A stretch of 64,000 nucleotides of DNA from Streptomyces sp. NBC_01142 (lineage in GTDB: Bacteria > Actinomycetota > Actinomycetes > Streptomycetales > Streptomycetaceae), in NCBI RefSeq assembly GCF_026341125.1, contig NZ_JAPEOR010000002.1, forward strand, positions 372,001-436,000, given 5' to 3'. Numbering within the stretch: the first letter of the stretch is position 1; each line of letters opens with the position of its first letter. Positions 7,946 through 16,837 of the stretch are shown piece by piece. Under the pieces are notes generated by a model. That model did no database searches. It worked only from the letters and a program-made list of their open reading frames with translations, and was not told where the DNA came from. Both the position numbers and the translations under genes were made by a program.

Positions 7946-10146
7946 CTGTGCCTTCCCGGCCTTCCCCGGGGACGTCCCCCGGCACCCCGGCCGAGGACCG
8001 CGCCCCCGCGGACGAGACGGACGCGCCGGAGGCCCCCGGGGCTCCGAAGGCTCCGGCCTCGGACACCACCGAGCGGGAGGCGCCCACGGCCGCGGGGCCC
8101 GCCGAGGGTGCCGGCAACGGTTCCGACGAGGATGCCGCCGAGGATGCCGGCGACGGTTCCGCCGAGGGGGAGACCGCCGGCGGCGACAAGACCACCGAGC
8201 TCTCCGAGGCCGAGGCCGAGCTGGCCGCGCAGCGGGAGTTGCAGGCCAGGATCGCGCAGCGCAAGGCCGAGAAGGCCGAGCCCATCGAGAGCGGCACCAA
8301 GCTGAGCGGGCCGGCCGCCGATCTCCTCGCGGCGGTACGGGCCGTGGAGAGCGGCGAGAAGGCCGGCACCGCGTTCTTCGACTCCCCCGCACCGGCCCCC
8401 AGGCGCGCACCCGCGGCGGCCGAGGCCGTGCGGCACCGGGTTCCGGAGCCCGCGCGGGCCCCGCGGACGACAGCGCCGGAGACCGTGGCGGATGTACGGG
8501 CCGTGCTCACCGAGGGCGGCGCACCCGAGGCGCTGGCCGCTCAGGTCGCGGATGTGCTCGGCGACCGCGCCGCGGATGCCCTGCGCGAGGACCCCTGGCG
8601 GCTACTTTCGGTTCCGGGCGTCCGCCCCGAGCAGGCCGACGGCTTCGCCCGGGCACTGCTCGGCACCGAGTGCGGCCCGGGTGACGATCGCCGGGCGGCG
8701 GCACTCGTCGCCTGGCAACTGGAGCGCGCGGCGCTTCAGGGCCATACGGCGCTGGAATCCTCGGCCGTGCGCGGGGCGCTGGCCGAGCGCTCGGTGCCCG
8801 ACCCCGACGAAGCGCTGCAGCAGGCCATCGCCGAAGGTGCCGTGCTGGTGTTCCAGGACGGCCTCGACGAGGTGGAGGAAGCCGGGGAGGACGGCGAGGA
8901 GCCCGAGCGGCCGGCCGTGCCGGTGCTCCTGGGACTGGACCGGTACGCCCTCGCCGAGGAGAGCCTCGCGGACGGACTGGCACGGCTGGCCAAGACCGGC
9001 GCCGACACCGTCTGGGAAGCGGCGGCACCCACCGAGCTGGTGCGCGCGGTCGCGGCGAGTGGCCTGGTCGTGCACACGGGCGGTGAGGCGTCGCGGGGCG
9101 AGCCGGTCGGGCTGGCCGAGGCCGCCGTTGCGCTCGGCCTGCGCGCGGTCGTCGCGGTCCACAGTGAGAACGGCATGCGGCGGCTCGGTGCCGCTGCGGT
9201 CACCGTCGCCGGGCTGCTCTCCGGCGCACAGGGGCCCGGCCGGGACGAGGACGGGGCCTTCGCGCTCGACCTCCTGATCGTGCTGGACGCACCGCAGTTG
9301 GACGTGGAGACCGCCGCGATGCTGGTGGAATCCATGCCGGACGGCAGCCGTCTGGTGCTGAGCGGCGACCCCGGTGTGCTGTGCTCGGCGGGCGCGGGCC
9401 GCGTGTTCGCGGATGTACTGGCCGCCCGGGCCTGCCCGCAGATCGCCTCCCGGACACCGGACCCCGGCCCGATCGGAGAGCTTGTTTCGGGCATCGGCAT
9501 CGGCGAGCTGAACCAGGTGGAGGCGCCCGGCAAGGAGGTCGTCATCGTGCCGGTGCGCGACGCGGGCGAGGCGGTCCACCGCACGGTCCAGCTGGTCGCG
9601 GACTCGGTGCCGCGGGCCATCGGGGTGCCGACCGAGCAGACCCAGGTGATCACCGTGGGGCACGGCGGCTCCGCGGGTACCCGCGCGCTGAACGCGGCGC
9701 TCAAGCAACGACTGAACCCGGGTTCCGGACGGTTCGGCGGCTTCGACCCGGGCGACCGGGTCGCGTACGCCCCGGCCGTCGGCCGGACACTGACCGGCAC
9801 GGTCGTTTCGGCGGACGCGGAGGGCCTGCACCTGGACTGCGAGGGCACGCCTGTCGTCGTACCGAAGGAGCGGGTCGAATCGGCGGTCCGGCACGGTTGG
9901 GCGCTGACCGCGCACCAAGCGGCCGGCATGCGGTGGCCCGCGGCGGTCGTGGTACTGCCGGGGGATGCGGCACAGGGGCTGAGCCGGCCGTGGGTCTACA
10001 CCGCGTTCAGCCGCGGCGAACGCCATCTGTCGGTGGTGCACGGAGTGGACCAGGCGCTGCCGCGGGCGGTGGCGGAGGCCCCGTCCCAGGACCGTACGAC
10101 GCGGCTGCGGCCGCTGCTGGAAGGCCTGCTGGCGCCGACGCCATAA
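7942..10146 (+). CDS. RecD2-like helix-hairpin-helix protein with lost Walker A motif
   Basis: A 734-residue protein. Residues 1-170 are acidic, Ala/Pro/Glu-rich and probably disordered. About 175-235 form a helix-hairpin-helix region (DPWRLLSVPGVRPEQADGFA) like the N-domain of RecD2 helicases. The C-terminal half follows the RecD order: a Walker B-like block with DAPQLD, a motif III-like LVLSGDPGVLCSAGAGRVF, then the UvrD-C-like ends ALTAHQAAGMRWPAAVVVL and YTAFSRGERHLSVVHG. No GxxGxGKT is present where Walker A should be (around VVAVHSENGMRR), and Walker B lacks the usual DEA. It may bind DNA without ATP-driven unwinding. Coupled to the upstream reductase by a GTGA overlap. Confidence 0.75.
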   Translation: MTVPSRPSPGTSPGTPAEDRAPADETDAPEAPGAPKAPASDTTEREAPTAAGPAEGAGNGSDEDAAEDAGDGSAEGETAGGDKTTELSEAEAELAAQRELQARIAQRKAEKAEPIESGTKLSGPAADLLAAVRAVESGEKAGTAFFDSPAPAPRRAPAAAEAVRHRVPEPARAPRTTAPETVADVRAVLTEGGAPEALAAQVADVLGDRAADALREDPWRLLSVPGVRPEQADGFARALLGTECGPGDDRRAAALVAWQLERAALQGHTALESSAVRGALAERSVPDPDEALQQAIAEGAVLVFQDGLDEVEEAGEDGEEPERPAVPVLLGLDRYALAEESLADGLARLAKTGADTVWEAAAPTELVRAVAASGLVVHTGGEASRGEPVGLAEAAVALGLRAVVAVHSENGMRRLGAAAVTVAGLLSGAQGPGRDEDGAFALDLLIVLDAPQLDVETAAMLVESMPDGSRLVLSGDPGVLCSAGAGRVFADVLAARACPQIASRTPDPGPIGELVSGIGIGELNQVEAPGKEVVIVPVRDAGEAVHRTVQLVADSVPRAIGVPTEQTQVITVGHGGSAGTRALNAALKQRLNPGSGRFGGFDPGDRVAYAPAVGRTLTGTVVSADAEGLHLDCEGTPVVVPKERVESAVRHGWALTAHQAAGMRWPAAVVVLPGDAAQGLSRPWVYTAFSRGERHLSVVHGVDQALPRAVAEAPSQDRTTRLRPLLEGLLAPTP

Positions 10147-10150
10147 CCGA

Positions 10151-10204
10151 GCGGGCCCGGCCTCCTGGGCGACTCGCCGAAGTCGTCCAGGAGGCCGGGC
10201 CCGC
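10151..10204. terminator. Strong 18-bp stem between convergent genes
   Basis: 10151-10168 pairs perfectly with 10187-10204 (arm begins GCGGGCCCGGCC), loop 18 bases. It sits 4 bp after the RecD2-like gene and 24 bp from the end of the convergent gene, so it can serve both directions. Confidence 0.85.
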
Positions 10205-10227
10205 ATCGCGGGTCACACCACGCGGGG

Positions 10228-10887
10228 TCAGGACTGCACTTCGTCGAGGTCGTCCAGGTCCTCGCCCAGCTCGTCCTCGTCGAAGACAGAGCTGACGTCG
10301 AACCGGCACACGACCCGCTGGGGGTCCGCCTGGTCGAACGGAGTGCTCAGCCATTCGCCCGGTTCGGGCAGGTTGTCCGCCGCCGACACCCACAGCGTGG
10401 AGTCGCCCTCCTCGAGGCCGAACTCCTTGTGCCGGGAGCCGATTTCATCCGGTTCGTACTCACCGAAGAGCACGCCCAGCGCTGCGTGGACGCTCGTGCC
10501 GACCACCGCGGCGCTGTCAGAGCGGTCCTCGTCGGGATCCAGGTCGGCGATGCGCTGCGCCTGAGCGAGCAGACGCTGCGGCTCCACCACCGCGTAGTCC
10601 CGGCGGATCAGCACCGTGAGCGCGTTCGGCTCCTCCGGCCCCGCGTACGGCGGCAGCGAGTCGTCCGCCCCCGGGATCTCGAACGGTGTCACCTCGTCGT
10701 AGCGGTCGTAGAGCCGCTCGTCGTACGCCTCCGCCGCGGCGGCAAGGGCGTTGAACGCGTCGTAGACGGCCGGGTCGTCCTCGCCCGTGCGGTGTTCGAC
10801 CGCCTCGAGGTGACGGTCCAGTGCGGCTTTGACCGCCTCGGCGGCGGCACGTACCTCGGCAGCGGTGGGCTGCGCAGCATCAGACAT
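10228..10887 (-). CDS. Conserved hypothetical protein with acidic C-terminus
   Basis: A 219-residue soluble protein starting MSDAAQPTAAEVRAAAEAVK, with a helical N-terminal third and an acidic tail rich in Asp/Glu (DEDELGEDLDDLDEVQS). I recognise no catalytic motif or named family; it looks like a conserved Streptomyces protein found next to the DUF5703 gene. It is divergent from that gene with a 47-bp gap and ends against the strong bidirectional terminator. No function is proposed. Confidence 0.75.
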   Translation of the reverse strand: MSDAAQPTAAEVRAAAEAVKAALDRHLEAVEHRTGEDDPAVYDAFNALAAAAEAYDERLYDRYDEVTPFEIPGADDSLPPYAGPEEPNALTVLIRRDYAVVEPQRLLAQAQRIADLDPDEDRSDSAAVVGTSVHAALGVLFGEYEPDEIGSRHKEFGLEEGDSTLWVSAADNLPEPGEWLSTPFDQADPQRVVCRFDVSSVFDEDELGEDLDDLDEVQS

Positions 10888-10934
10888 AGTGCAGACGCTA
10901 TCCGTACCTGGGCTCTGCCCGCACAATAGATGCG

Positions 10935-11123
10935 ATGCCGGAATACGAATTTGTCGACGTGTACGTGCCACGCGGGGTCTCCCGCAAGGAAGCGACCCGT
11001 CTACTGACCGACCATGCCGAGTACGGACACTGGGAGTTGGACCGACTGAGTCTGCACCGGGACGGCAGCCGCAGAGTGCGGCTGCGCCGGCGCATTATCC
11101 GTCAGGTGCGCGCCACCTGGTGA
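10935..11123 (+). CDS. DUF5703 family small protein
   Basis: A 62-residue basic protein (MPEYEFVDVYVPRGVSRKEA) with a conserved N-terminal strand followed by a helix (SRKEATRLLTDHAEYGHWEL) and an Arg-rich end RRVRLRRRIIRQ. This matches the short actinobacterial DUF5703 family, whose function is unknown. It is followed 13 bp later by a clear terminator, so it is probably monocistronic. Size, start and conserved pattern make it a real gene despite its length. Confidence 0.85.
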   Translation: MPEYEFVDVYVPRGVSRKEATRLLTDHAEYGHWELDRLSLHRDGSRRVRLRRRIIRQVRATW

Positions 11124-11136
11124 GCGAGTGAATACG

Positions 11137-11172
11137 ACGGGGTGGGCACCGCGACTGCAGTGCCCACCCCGT
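11137..11172. terminator. 12-bp stem between DUF5703 and chpC
   Basis: ACGGGGTGGGCA (11137-11148) pairs perfectly with 11161-11172 across a 12-base loop. It lies between convergent genes and probably ends the DUF5703 transcript and the chpC transcript. Confidence 0.8.
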
Positions 11173-11207
11173 TCTGTGCCGGTATGACGGCGGATGTTGC
11201 GGTGCGG

Positions 11208-12023
<816 letters not shown>

Positions 12024-12092
12024 AAATTGAACCCTGCCTTCTGATTCAGGAGTACCCTCGGGGCTTCTGCGCCCGGAGGCGGAATGCCCGAC

Positions 12093-12125
12093 GGCCCCGG
12101 AGTGCATGGCGCGCACTCCGGGGCC
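12093..12125 (-). terminator. 13-bp perfect stem between chpH and chpC
   Basis: GGCCCCGGAGTGC (12093-12105) pairs with 12113-12125 across a 7-base loop. It lies 44 bp past the chpH stop and 70 bp upstream of chpC, so chpC must be transcribed mainly from its own promoter. Confidence 0.8.
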
Positions 12126-12168
12126 GCCCGGGTTCAAACCCAGACCCTCACGGGCCCGAGTCATCACG

Positions 12169-12402
12169 TCAGTAGTTGACGCAGGTGTTGCCGAAGGTGG
12201 GGTTCAGCAGCCCGACCACAGAGATCGTGTTGCCACACGCGTTCACCGGCACGTGGATGGGCGCCTGAATGACGTTCCCCGAGACGATGCCGGGCGAGTT
12301 GACCGCAGCACCCTGGGCACCCGTGTGAGCCATGGCCATGCCCGCACCGGCGAGCAGCAGACCACCAGTGGCAGCCGCGACGGCGACGACCTTCTTGATC
12401 AT
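12169..12402 (-). CDS. chpH: Short chaplin ChpH
   Basis: A 77-residue secreted chaplin: signal peptide MIKKVVAVAAATGGLLLAGA ending AMAHT, then one chaplin domain with NSPGIVSGNVIQAPIHVPVN, the cysteine in ACGNTISV and the second cysteine in GNTCVNY at the C-terminus. It has no sortase signal, so it is released and assembles into amyloid fibrils at the air interface, with roles in aerial growth known for S. coelicolor ChpH. The ATG at 12402 has an excellent AAGGAGG site 5 bases upstream. In S. coelicolor chpH depends on the sigma factor BldN; I cannot assign its promoter elements here with confidence within the 166-bp upstream gap. Confidence 0.95.
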   Translation of the reverse strand: MIKKVVAVAAATGGLLLAGAGMAMAHTGAQGAAVNSPGIVSGNVIQAPIHVPVNACGNTISVVGLLNPTFGNTCVNY

Positions 12403-12568
12403 TGTTCCTCCTTGTTGGCAATGCGGTCCCAGCCGCGGACCACACCACCTGTAACGAGGAGAAAGCAGGGGGGCTACGAGGTGATGACCACTTTCACTCT
12501 TTTCAGTCAAGTACGCACGCGCTGCCGATTGTTGGAGTTTCCGTTCATCGGTTCTTGGCCGATACGGG

Positions 12569-13903
12569 TCAGCACTGATCCAGGAATCGGTCGAGCACGC
12601 GTACACCGAACTTCAGGCCGTCGACCGGCACTCGCTCGTCCACGCCGTGGAACATGCCCGCGAAGTCCAGCTCCGGCGGCAGCTTGAGCGGCGCGAAGCC
12701 GAAGCAGCGGATGCCCAGGTCGTCGAAGGACTTGGCGTCGGTCCCGCCGGAGAGCATGTACGGGACGGCCCGGGCAATCGGGTCCTCGGCCTTGAGCGCG
12801 ACCTGCATCGCGTCCACGAGCGCACCGTCGAAGCTGGTCTCCAGCGCCTTGTCGCCGTGCACGTCCTCCCGCTTGACCCGCGGCCCGAGCAGCCGGTCGA
12901 GGTCGGCCAGGAACTCCTCTTCGTACCCGGGCAGGAAGCGGCCGTCGACATGGGCGGTGGCCTGTCCGGGGATGACGTTCACCTTGTAGCCGGCGCCGAG
13001 CATGGTGGGCGCCGCGGAGTTGCGCAGGGTGGCGCCGACCATCTTCGCGATGCCGCCGAGCTTGGCGAGCGTCGCGTCCATGTCCTCCGGGTCGAGCGGC
13101 GTTCCGAGTGCGTCGGAGAGCTCGTCGAGGAAGGACCTCACGGTCTTGGTGACCCTGACCGGCCAGGTGTGGCGGCCGAGCCGGCCGACGGCCTCGCAGA
13201 GCTCGGTGATCGCGTTGTCGTTGTTGGTCATGGAGCCGTGCCCGGCGGTGCCTTCGACGGTGAGGCGCATCCAGTGCATACCCTTCTGCGCCGTCTCGAC
13301 GAGATAGAGCCGCAGATTCTCATTGACGGTGAAGGAGAAACCGCCGACCTCGCCGATCGCCTCGGTGACGCCCTCGAAGAGATCCGGGTGCTTGTCGACC
13401 AGATACCGCGCCCCGTAGGTGCCGCCGGCCTCCTCGTCGGCGAGGAAGGCCAGCACGATGTCGCGCGGCGGCTTGCGGCCGCTGCGCAGCCGGTCCCGTA
13501 CGACCGCCAGGGTCATCGCGTCCATGTCCTTCATGTCGACCGCGCCGCGGCCCCAGACACAGTCGTCCGCGATCTCTCCGGAGAAGGGGTGGTGCTTCCA
13601 GTCGTCGGCGTTGGCCGGTACGACATCGGTGTGGCCGTGGATGAGCAGCGCGGGCCGGGACGGGTCCTCGCCCGCGATACGGGCCACGGTGGAGGCGCGG
13701 CCCTTGTGGGATTCGAAGATCTTCGGCTCGAGCCCCACCTCGGCGAGCTTCTCGGCTACGTACTCCGCCGCGGCACGCTCCCCCGGGCCCGAGTGGTCAC
13801 CGTAGTTGCTGGTGTCGATCCGGATCAGCTCACGGCAGAGGTCGACGACCTCGTCCTCGCCCGTGACGGGCTTGGTCCTGTCGGCCCTGTTCGACTCGCT
13901 CAC
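12569..13903 (-). CDS. M20/M25/M40 family metallopeptidase
   Basis: A 444-residue dizinc hydrolase of the ArgE/DapE/carboxypeptidase G2 family. Metal and catalytic motifs are clear: HGHTDVVPA, WGRGAVDMKD, and the general-base pair in ADEEAGGTYG, with a late GGTDAKSF histidine-equivalent region. The substrate (acyl-amino acid or dipeptide) cannot be assigned. The GTG at 13903 is preceded by GGGAGG with good spacing, better than upstream alternatives. It is divergent from tRNA-Leu. I recall a peptidase in this position next to chpH in S. coelicolor. Confidence 0.92.
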   Translation of the reverse strand: MSESNRADRTKPVTGEDEVVDLCRELIRIDTSNYGDHSGPGERAAAEYVAEKLAEVGLEPKIFESHKGRASTVARIAGEDPSRPALLIHGHTDVVPANADDWKHHPFSGEIADDCVWGRGAVDMKDMDAMTLAVVRDRLRSGRKPPRDIVLAFLADEEAGGTYGARYLVDKHPDLFEGVTEAIGEVGGFSFTVNENLRLYLVETAQKGMHWMRLTVEGTAGHGSMTNNDNAITELCEAVGRLGRHTWPVRVTKTVRSFLDELSDALGTPLDPEDMDATLAKLGGIAKMVGATLRNSAAPTMLGAGYKVNVIPGQATAHVDGRFLPGYEEEFLADLDRLLGPRVKREDVHGDKALETSFDGALVDAMQVALKAEDPIARAVPYMLSGGTDAKSFDDLGIRCFGFAPLKLPPELDFAGMFHGVDERVPVDGLKFGVRVLDRFLDQC

Positions 13904-14089
13904 GCTGATTCCTCCCACTGTCGTTGCTGGTGGTTCCTCCTCATCCTCCCGCGACCTCCCCCTGTGCCCAAGGGCGACTGTCCGCCGTCGTACGACCGTC
14001 ACACGGAACCGGGCCGTGATCGAGCACAGCCGAATGTTTGCTATGGTTTTCCACGTCGGAACGGCCCAGGGCCGCGCGACAGACACCTT

Positions 14090-14177
14090 GTCCGGGTGGC
14101 GGAATGGCAGACGCGCTAGCTTGAGGTGCTAGTGCCCTTTATCGGGCGTGGGGGTTCAAGTCCCCCCTCGGACACCA
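14090..14177 (+). tRNA. tRNA-Leu (anticodon GAG), CCA encoded
   Basis: An 88-nt type II tRNA. Acceptor GTCCGGG (14090-14096) pairs with CTCGGAC (14167-14173, one G-T), discriminator A, and CCA at 14175-14177. The anticodon stem CTAGC/GCTAG closes the loop TTGAGGT, giving anticodon GAG. A long variable arm with a CCC/GGG stem (GCCCTTTATCGGGC) and a T arm GGGGGTTCAAGTCCCCC are present. Its 3' 24 bases are the integration site of the element that follows. A possible -10 (TATGGT, about 14042) lies 43 bp upstream. Confidence 0.97.
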
Positions 14178-14179
14178 GC
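14154..14179 (+). repeat. attL: 26-bp repeat within the tRNA-Leu 3' end
   Basis: Starts GTTCAAGTCCCCCC and continues through the acceptor stem, CCA and two more bases. An identical copy lies at 17845-17870. The left copy completes the functional tRNA. Confidence 0.9.
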
Positions 14180-14183
14180 TGAG

Positions 14184-14206
14184 ACCCCACTTCACGTGGG
14201 GTTTTC
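14184..14206 (+). terminator. Intrinsic terminator of tRNA-Leu
   Basis: ACCCCAC, loop TTCAC, GTGGGGT, then TTT: a canonical rho-independent terminator 7 bp after the tRNA. Because it lies inside the repeats, it probably came with the integrated element; the original one is likely that at 17871-17900. Confidence 0.85.
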
Positions 14207-14253
14207 TGCATTCCAGGGCTGTGGCGTGACCAACAGCCTGGAGAATCCCCAGG

Positions 14254-14660
14254 TCAGACTAGGGATGACAGGCCGAGTCGGCCCGCACCGGAGGCGGCTA
14301 GCTTCCGCGCTCCGTCCTTACGAGAGTGGCCGTATCGGGCCATGGTGTAGCCAGGCGAGTGGTGCCGGACGTTCGCCGAGACCTCTACGGGGTTCTCCCC
14401 GGCCTCCAGATCGTTTGTGACCTTGCTGTGCCTCCAGTCGTGGATACGGAACTCCTCGGGCAGCTTCAACCTGGTGCGCATAGTGCGCCACCGAGCCGAG
14501 ACTTTCTCCGGGTCCTGTGGGCCGCCTGCTTCGACCCGGTAGAGCTTGAAGCCGTCGCGGGCGAACACCAGGTCATGATCCGTCCAGGCAGAGCCGAGCC
14601 GCTTACGCTCCGCGTCCTGGCGCTGCTTCGTCCGCGATGATAATTCCCGTAACGCAGCGC
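14254..14660 (-). pseudogene. Tyrosine recombinase (integrase), C-terminal fragment
   Basis: About 135 residues matching the end of actinobacterial phage/AICE integrases. It has DHDLVFARDGFKLY, then the catalytic box RIHDWRHSKVT (HxxRH), the late histidine region VRHHSPGYTMARYGH with the nucleophilic Tyr in ARYGH, and a basic tail. The N-terminal arm and the first catalytic arginine (family length about 380-450) are missing. The open frame continues to 14715, but its first 20 residues do not look like integrase, so the break is near 14660. It lies beside attL in the usual orientation. Not expected to be active. Confidence 0.8.
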
Positions 14661-14805
14661 TGACCGTGGAGCCAGAGCCGGCGAAGCGGACAGTAATGGC
14701 AAGCAACGGAACCAAGGTCGTCCAGATGGACGCTTACCGACCGGAACCGCCCGCCCATTCCAACCCGTTCCGCGCTCTGCTCTGATCGCTCGAACAAACC
14801 AAAGA

Positions 14806-14835
14806 AACGCCCCTGCTGTGATCGGCAGGGGCGTT
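14806..14835. terminator. 11-bp stem downstream of the zinc-ribbon gene
   Basis: AACGCCCCTGC (14806-14816) pairs with 14825-14835 over an 8-base loop, with AACAAAC and GTTTGTT extending it imperfectly. It lies 12 bp after the stop of the leftward gene ending at 14847 and probably ends the element's small-gene transcript. Confidence 0.8.
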
Positions 14836-14846
14836 CGTTTGTTGGA

Positions 14847-15029
14847 TCAGCGGCGGAGATCCCGGAACGCGTTCAGCGTCCGCAGTGCAGACATGAGCAT
14901 CGGCCGGTTGCCGGGACAGTTCCGCTCAGTTGGCAGTGCCCACACTTCCCAGCACGACATGCAGCGCATCACCCCGGAGTGCTCCGGGTCGGACTCCGCG
15001 CTACCACCACACCGGGGGCACTGCTGCAT
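14847..15029 (-). CDS. Small zinc-ribbon-like protein
   Basis: 60 residues, MQQCPRCGGSAESDPEHSGV..., with two CxxC pairs (CPRC and CMSC) about 18 residues apart, the pattern of a zinc ribbon. The C-terminal half is basic. It begins 9 bp after the DUF397 gene stop with a GGGAG just upstream and is closed by a terminator, which supports a real gene. Function unknown; probably an accessory regulator or metal-stabilised adaptor of the element. Confidence 0.6.
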   Translation of the reverse strand: MQQCPRCGGSAESDPEHSGVMRCMSCWEVWALPTERNCPGNRPMLMSALRTLNAFRDLRR

Positions 15030-15038
15030 GACGACTCC

Positions 15039-15248
15039 CTACGCCGTGACGTCGAACTCCCCCAGCTTGGCACCAGGAAGGAACTCCGCCCACTCCACGG
15101 CGGTGAACTCGACCGTCTGGCCGCTCACGGAGTTGCGGACCATCACCTTGCCGGGAACGTTGGTGGCGACCTCGACACAGCGGGGGTCGTTGTTGTTGTA
15201 CTGGCACACACTGGACGTGCGGAACTCGAACTCGGGAACTGCGGTCAT
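15039..15248 (-). CDS. DUF397 domain protein
   Basis: A 69-residue protein with the full DUF397 pattern: FRTSSVC, DPRCVEVATNVPGKVMVRNS, TVEFTAVEWAEFLPGAKLGEF. In Streptomyces DUF397 proteins are partners of XRE/DUF5753 regulators, and such pairs influence development and antibiotic production (for example the WhiJ/BldB-related sets). The matching XRE gene lies 720 bp upstream on the same strand. The ATG at 15248 has AAAGGGA at about 9 bases. The pair has two unrelated small genes inserted between its members, less usual than direct adjacency. Confidence 0.9.
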   Translation of the reverse strand: MTAVPEFEFRTSSVCQYNNNDPRCVEVATNVPGKVMVRNSVSGQTVEFTAVEWAEFLPGAKLGEFDVTA

Positions 15249-15357
15249 CGTGCCTATCCCTTTCGCCGTACGTACGGGGAATCGGTCCCCGCGCCGCCGT
15301 GCAACCCGCCCCGACCGCTCGACCTGTCCAGGGTTTCCACCGCCGGGGCGGGGGCCT

Positions 15358-15582
15358 CTACTCAGCGCGGACCACCATGGCGAACGACGTACGAATGTGC
15401 CGAAAACCAGCGTGCCCGGACCGCCCCGTGTGGCTCATGCACTCGACATCGACAGGCGCCGGGTCGTCAGAAGGCGTCGCCTTCCATGTGCAGTGCAGGC
15501 ACTCGGCCTCAAAGGTCACGTCCGTATCCGGGTGCTCGGTGATCCTGTGCATCACGTACCGCATAGCCGTTCTGATGCTCAC
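15358..15582 (-). CDS. DUF7848-like small protein
   Basis: A 74-residue protein (GTG start, reading SIRTAMRYVMHRITEHPD) with the conserved AECLHCTWKA, VECMSHTGRSGH and SFAMVVRAE blocks of a short actinobacterial family common in Streptomyces regulatory clusters. The Cys and His residues suggest zinc binding. Its start overlaps the stop of the 15579-15881 gene by 4 bp (GTGA), indicating translational coupling. Function unknown. Confidence 0.75.
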   Translation of the reverse strand: MSIRTAMRYVMHRITEHPDTDVTFEAECLHCTWKATPSDDPAPVDVECMSHTGRSGHAGFRHIRTSFAMVVRAE

Positions 15583-15881
15583 AGCCCACCCCTACGGCTC
15601 CGCGCGTTGGCCTCGGCAACTCTGCTGCTCAGTCCCTCTGTCGGCCTATTCGGCGGGGCCTTGTAGTCAGGACACTTCGGGCTCCCGCACTCGCACCGAG
15701 GCCAGCGCAAGGTCGAACTGGGCGCCAGGTCGGCGCCTTCGGGGCCAGGGTCGCTCTTCTGCACCATGAGCACTCCGCCTACGCCGAATGCTCCGGAGAG
15801 GCGGGAGAGGAACTGCCGGGCCTCACCGCTGCCCAGATGATCAGTTGATTCGGCGTCGTGCATCCTGCCTTCGCTCGCCAT
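15579..15881 (-). CDS. Small hypothetical protein with Cys-containing motif
   Basis: 100 residues, starting MASEGRMHDAESTDHLG, with CECGSPKCPDYKAPP near residues 63-77 that looks like a metal-binding knuckle. No family is recognised. GGGAGG lies 8 bases before the ATG at 15881, and the 3' end is coupled to the next gene by a 4-bp overlap, so it is probably expressed. The 90 bp between it and the XRE stop codon may hold a promoter. Confidence 0.6.
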   Translation of the reverse strand: MASEGRMHDAESTDHLGSGEARQFLSRLSGAFGVGGVLMVQKSDPGPEGADLAPSSTLRWPRCECGSPKCPDYKAPPNRPTEGLSSRVAEANARSRRGGL

Positions 15882-15971
15882 GGCCTGCCCTCCCCGGTGA
15901 CTCCGCTATGTCAAGGACGGTAGGGAGACGGGCAGTTGCCAGTCCATGATGTTGCACGGGATTGCACGCGA

Positions 15972-16820
15972 TCACTCGATGGAGTTCATGGCGGCTGTGA
16001 TCAGTGCGCGGGCTTTTGCTCCGTAGACAGCCAAGTCGGCCAACTCCCCGAACGTGTCGGCGTACATGGCTACCTCGCTGGGCTGAGTGATCGTGAGGTA
16101 GCCGGAAACCAACTCGACGTTGACCTGTGCCGTGTCATAGATCCAAAACCCTTCGACCGGCCAGCGCTCCCGATCCGGCCTCATGGGCACAACTCCCAAG
16201 CTGACATTGGGAAGCGAGGCAATTGAGATCAGGTGGCCAAGCTGCCCGGACATGACCTCAGCGCCGCCGATACCGGACCGGATCACGGACTCCTCAACGA
16301 GGAATGCGAACCGCCGGTCACCTTCGTACAGCACCCGCTGGCGCTCCATACGAACGGCCACCGCTTCGGCCACATCGTCCACCAGACCGCGCCGTCGCTG
16401 AATGGCTTGCAAGGCTGCCGTCGTGTACGGCTGCGTCTGGATCATGCCGGGCACGAGCCACGAGGAGTAAGAACGAAAGCGTCGGGTCCGCTGATACAGC
16501 GGTAGGCGGGCCTCCTGCGCCTGCTTAAGCCCGGCCCGCTCCATGCGCCGCCAGCCGACCCACATCCCCTCGGCGGTCCGAAGCATGGCAATCAGGTCCT
16601 CGGCCTGGCCATCGGCCCCGCACGCCCGGCACCACGCCCGAAGGTCCTCAGCGGACGGGGGTGTCCGGCCGTTCATGATCCGAGAGGACTTGGACGGGCT
16701 CCACTCGCAGCGTGCGGCAATGTCGCGCCCGGTCAGCCCGGCATCCCGGCACAGCTCCGCGAGTCGGTCCGCGAGAGCTTGCCGGGCCTGCTGGGCACTG
16801 GAAGATGCAGAGATAGCCAT
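15972..16820 (-). CDS. XRE-family regulator with DUF5753 effector domain
   Basis: A 282-residue transcription factor. Residues 12-70 form the helix-turn-helix (LAELCRDAGLTGRDIAARCE then WSPSKSSRIMNG). The rest is DUF5753, with YSSWLVPGMIQTQPYTTAAL, VAVRMERQRVL and FWIYDTAQVNVELVSGYLTI. This class works with DUF397 proteins, present 720 bp downstream. It lies 17 bp after the DUF6879 gene and belongs to the element's leftward transcription unit. Target sites are unknown. Confidence 0.92.
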   Translation of the reverse strand: MAISASSSAQQARQALADRLAELCRDAGLTGRDIAARCEWSPSKSSRIMNGRTPPSAEDLRAWCRACGADGQAEDLIAMLRTAEGMWVGWRRMERAGLKQAQEARLPLYQRTRRFRSYSSWLVPGMIQTQPYTTAALQAIQRRRGLVDDVAEAVAVRMERQRVLYEGDRRFAFLVEESVIRSGIGGAEVMSGQLGHLISIASLPNVSLGVVPMRPDRERWPVEGFWIYDTAQVNVELVSGYLTITQPSEVAMYADTFGELADLAVYGAKARALITAAMNSIE

Positions 16821-16837
16821 GGTGCGTGTTCGTCAGT

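Noticed and set aside
14696..14785. 29-codon plus-strand ORF (MASNGTKVVQMDAYRP...) next to the integrase remnant
   Set aside because: No ribosome binding site, no recognisable family and partly antisense to the decayed integrase frame; too weak to call.
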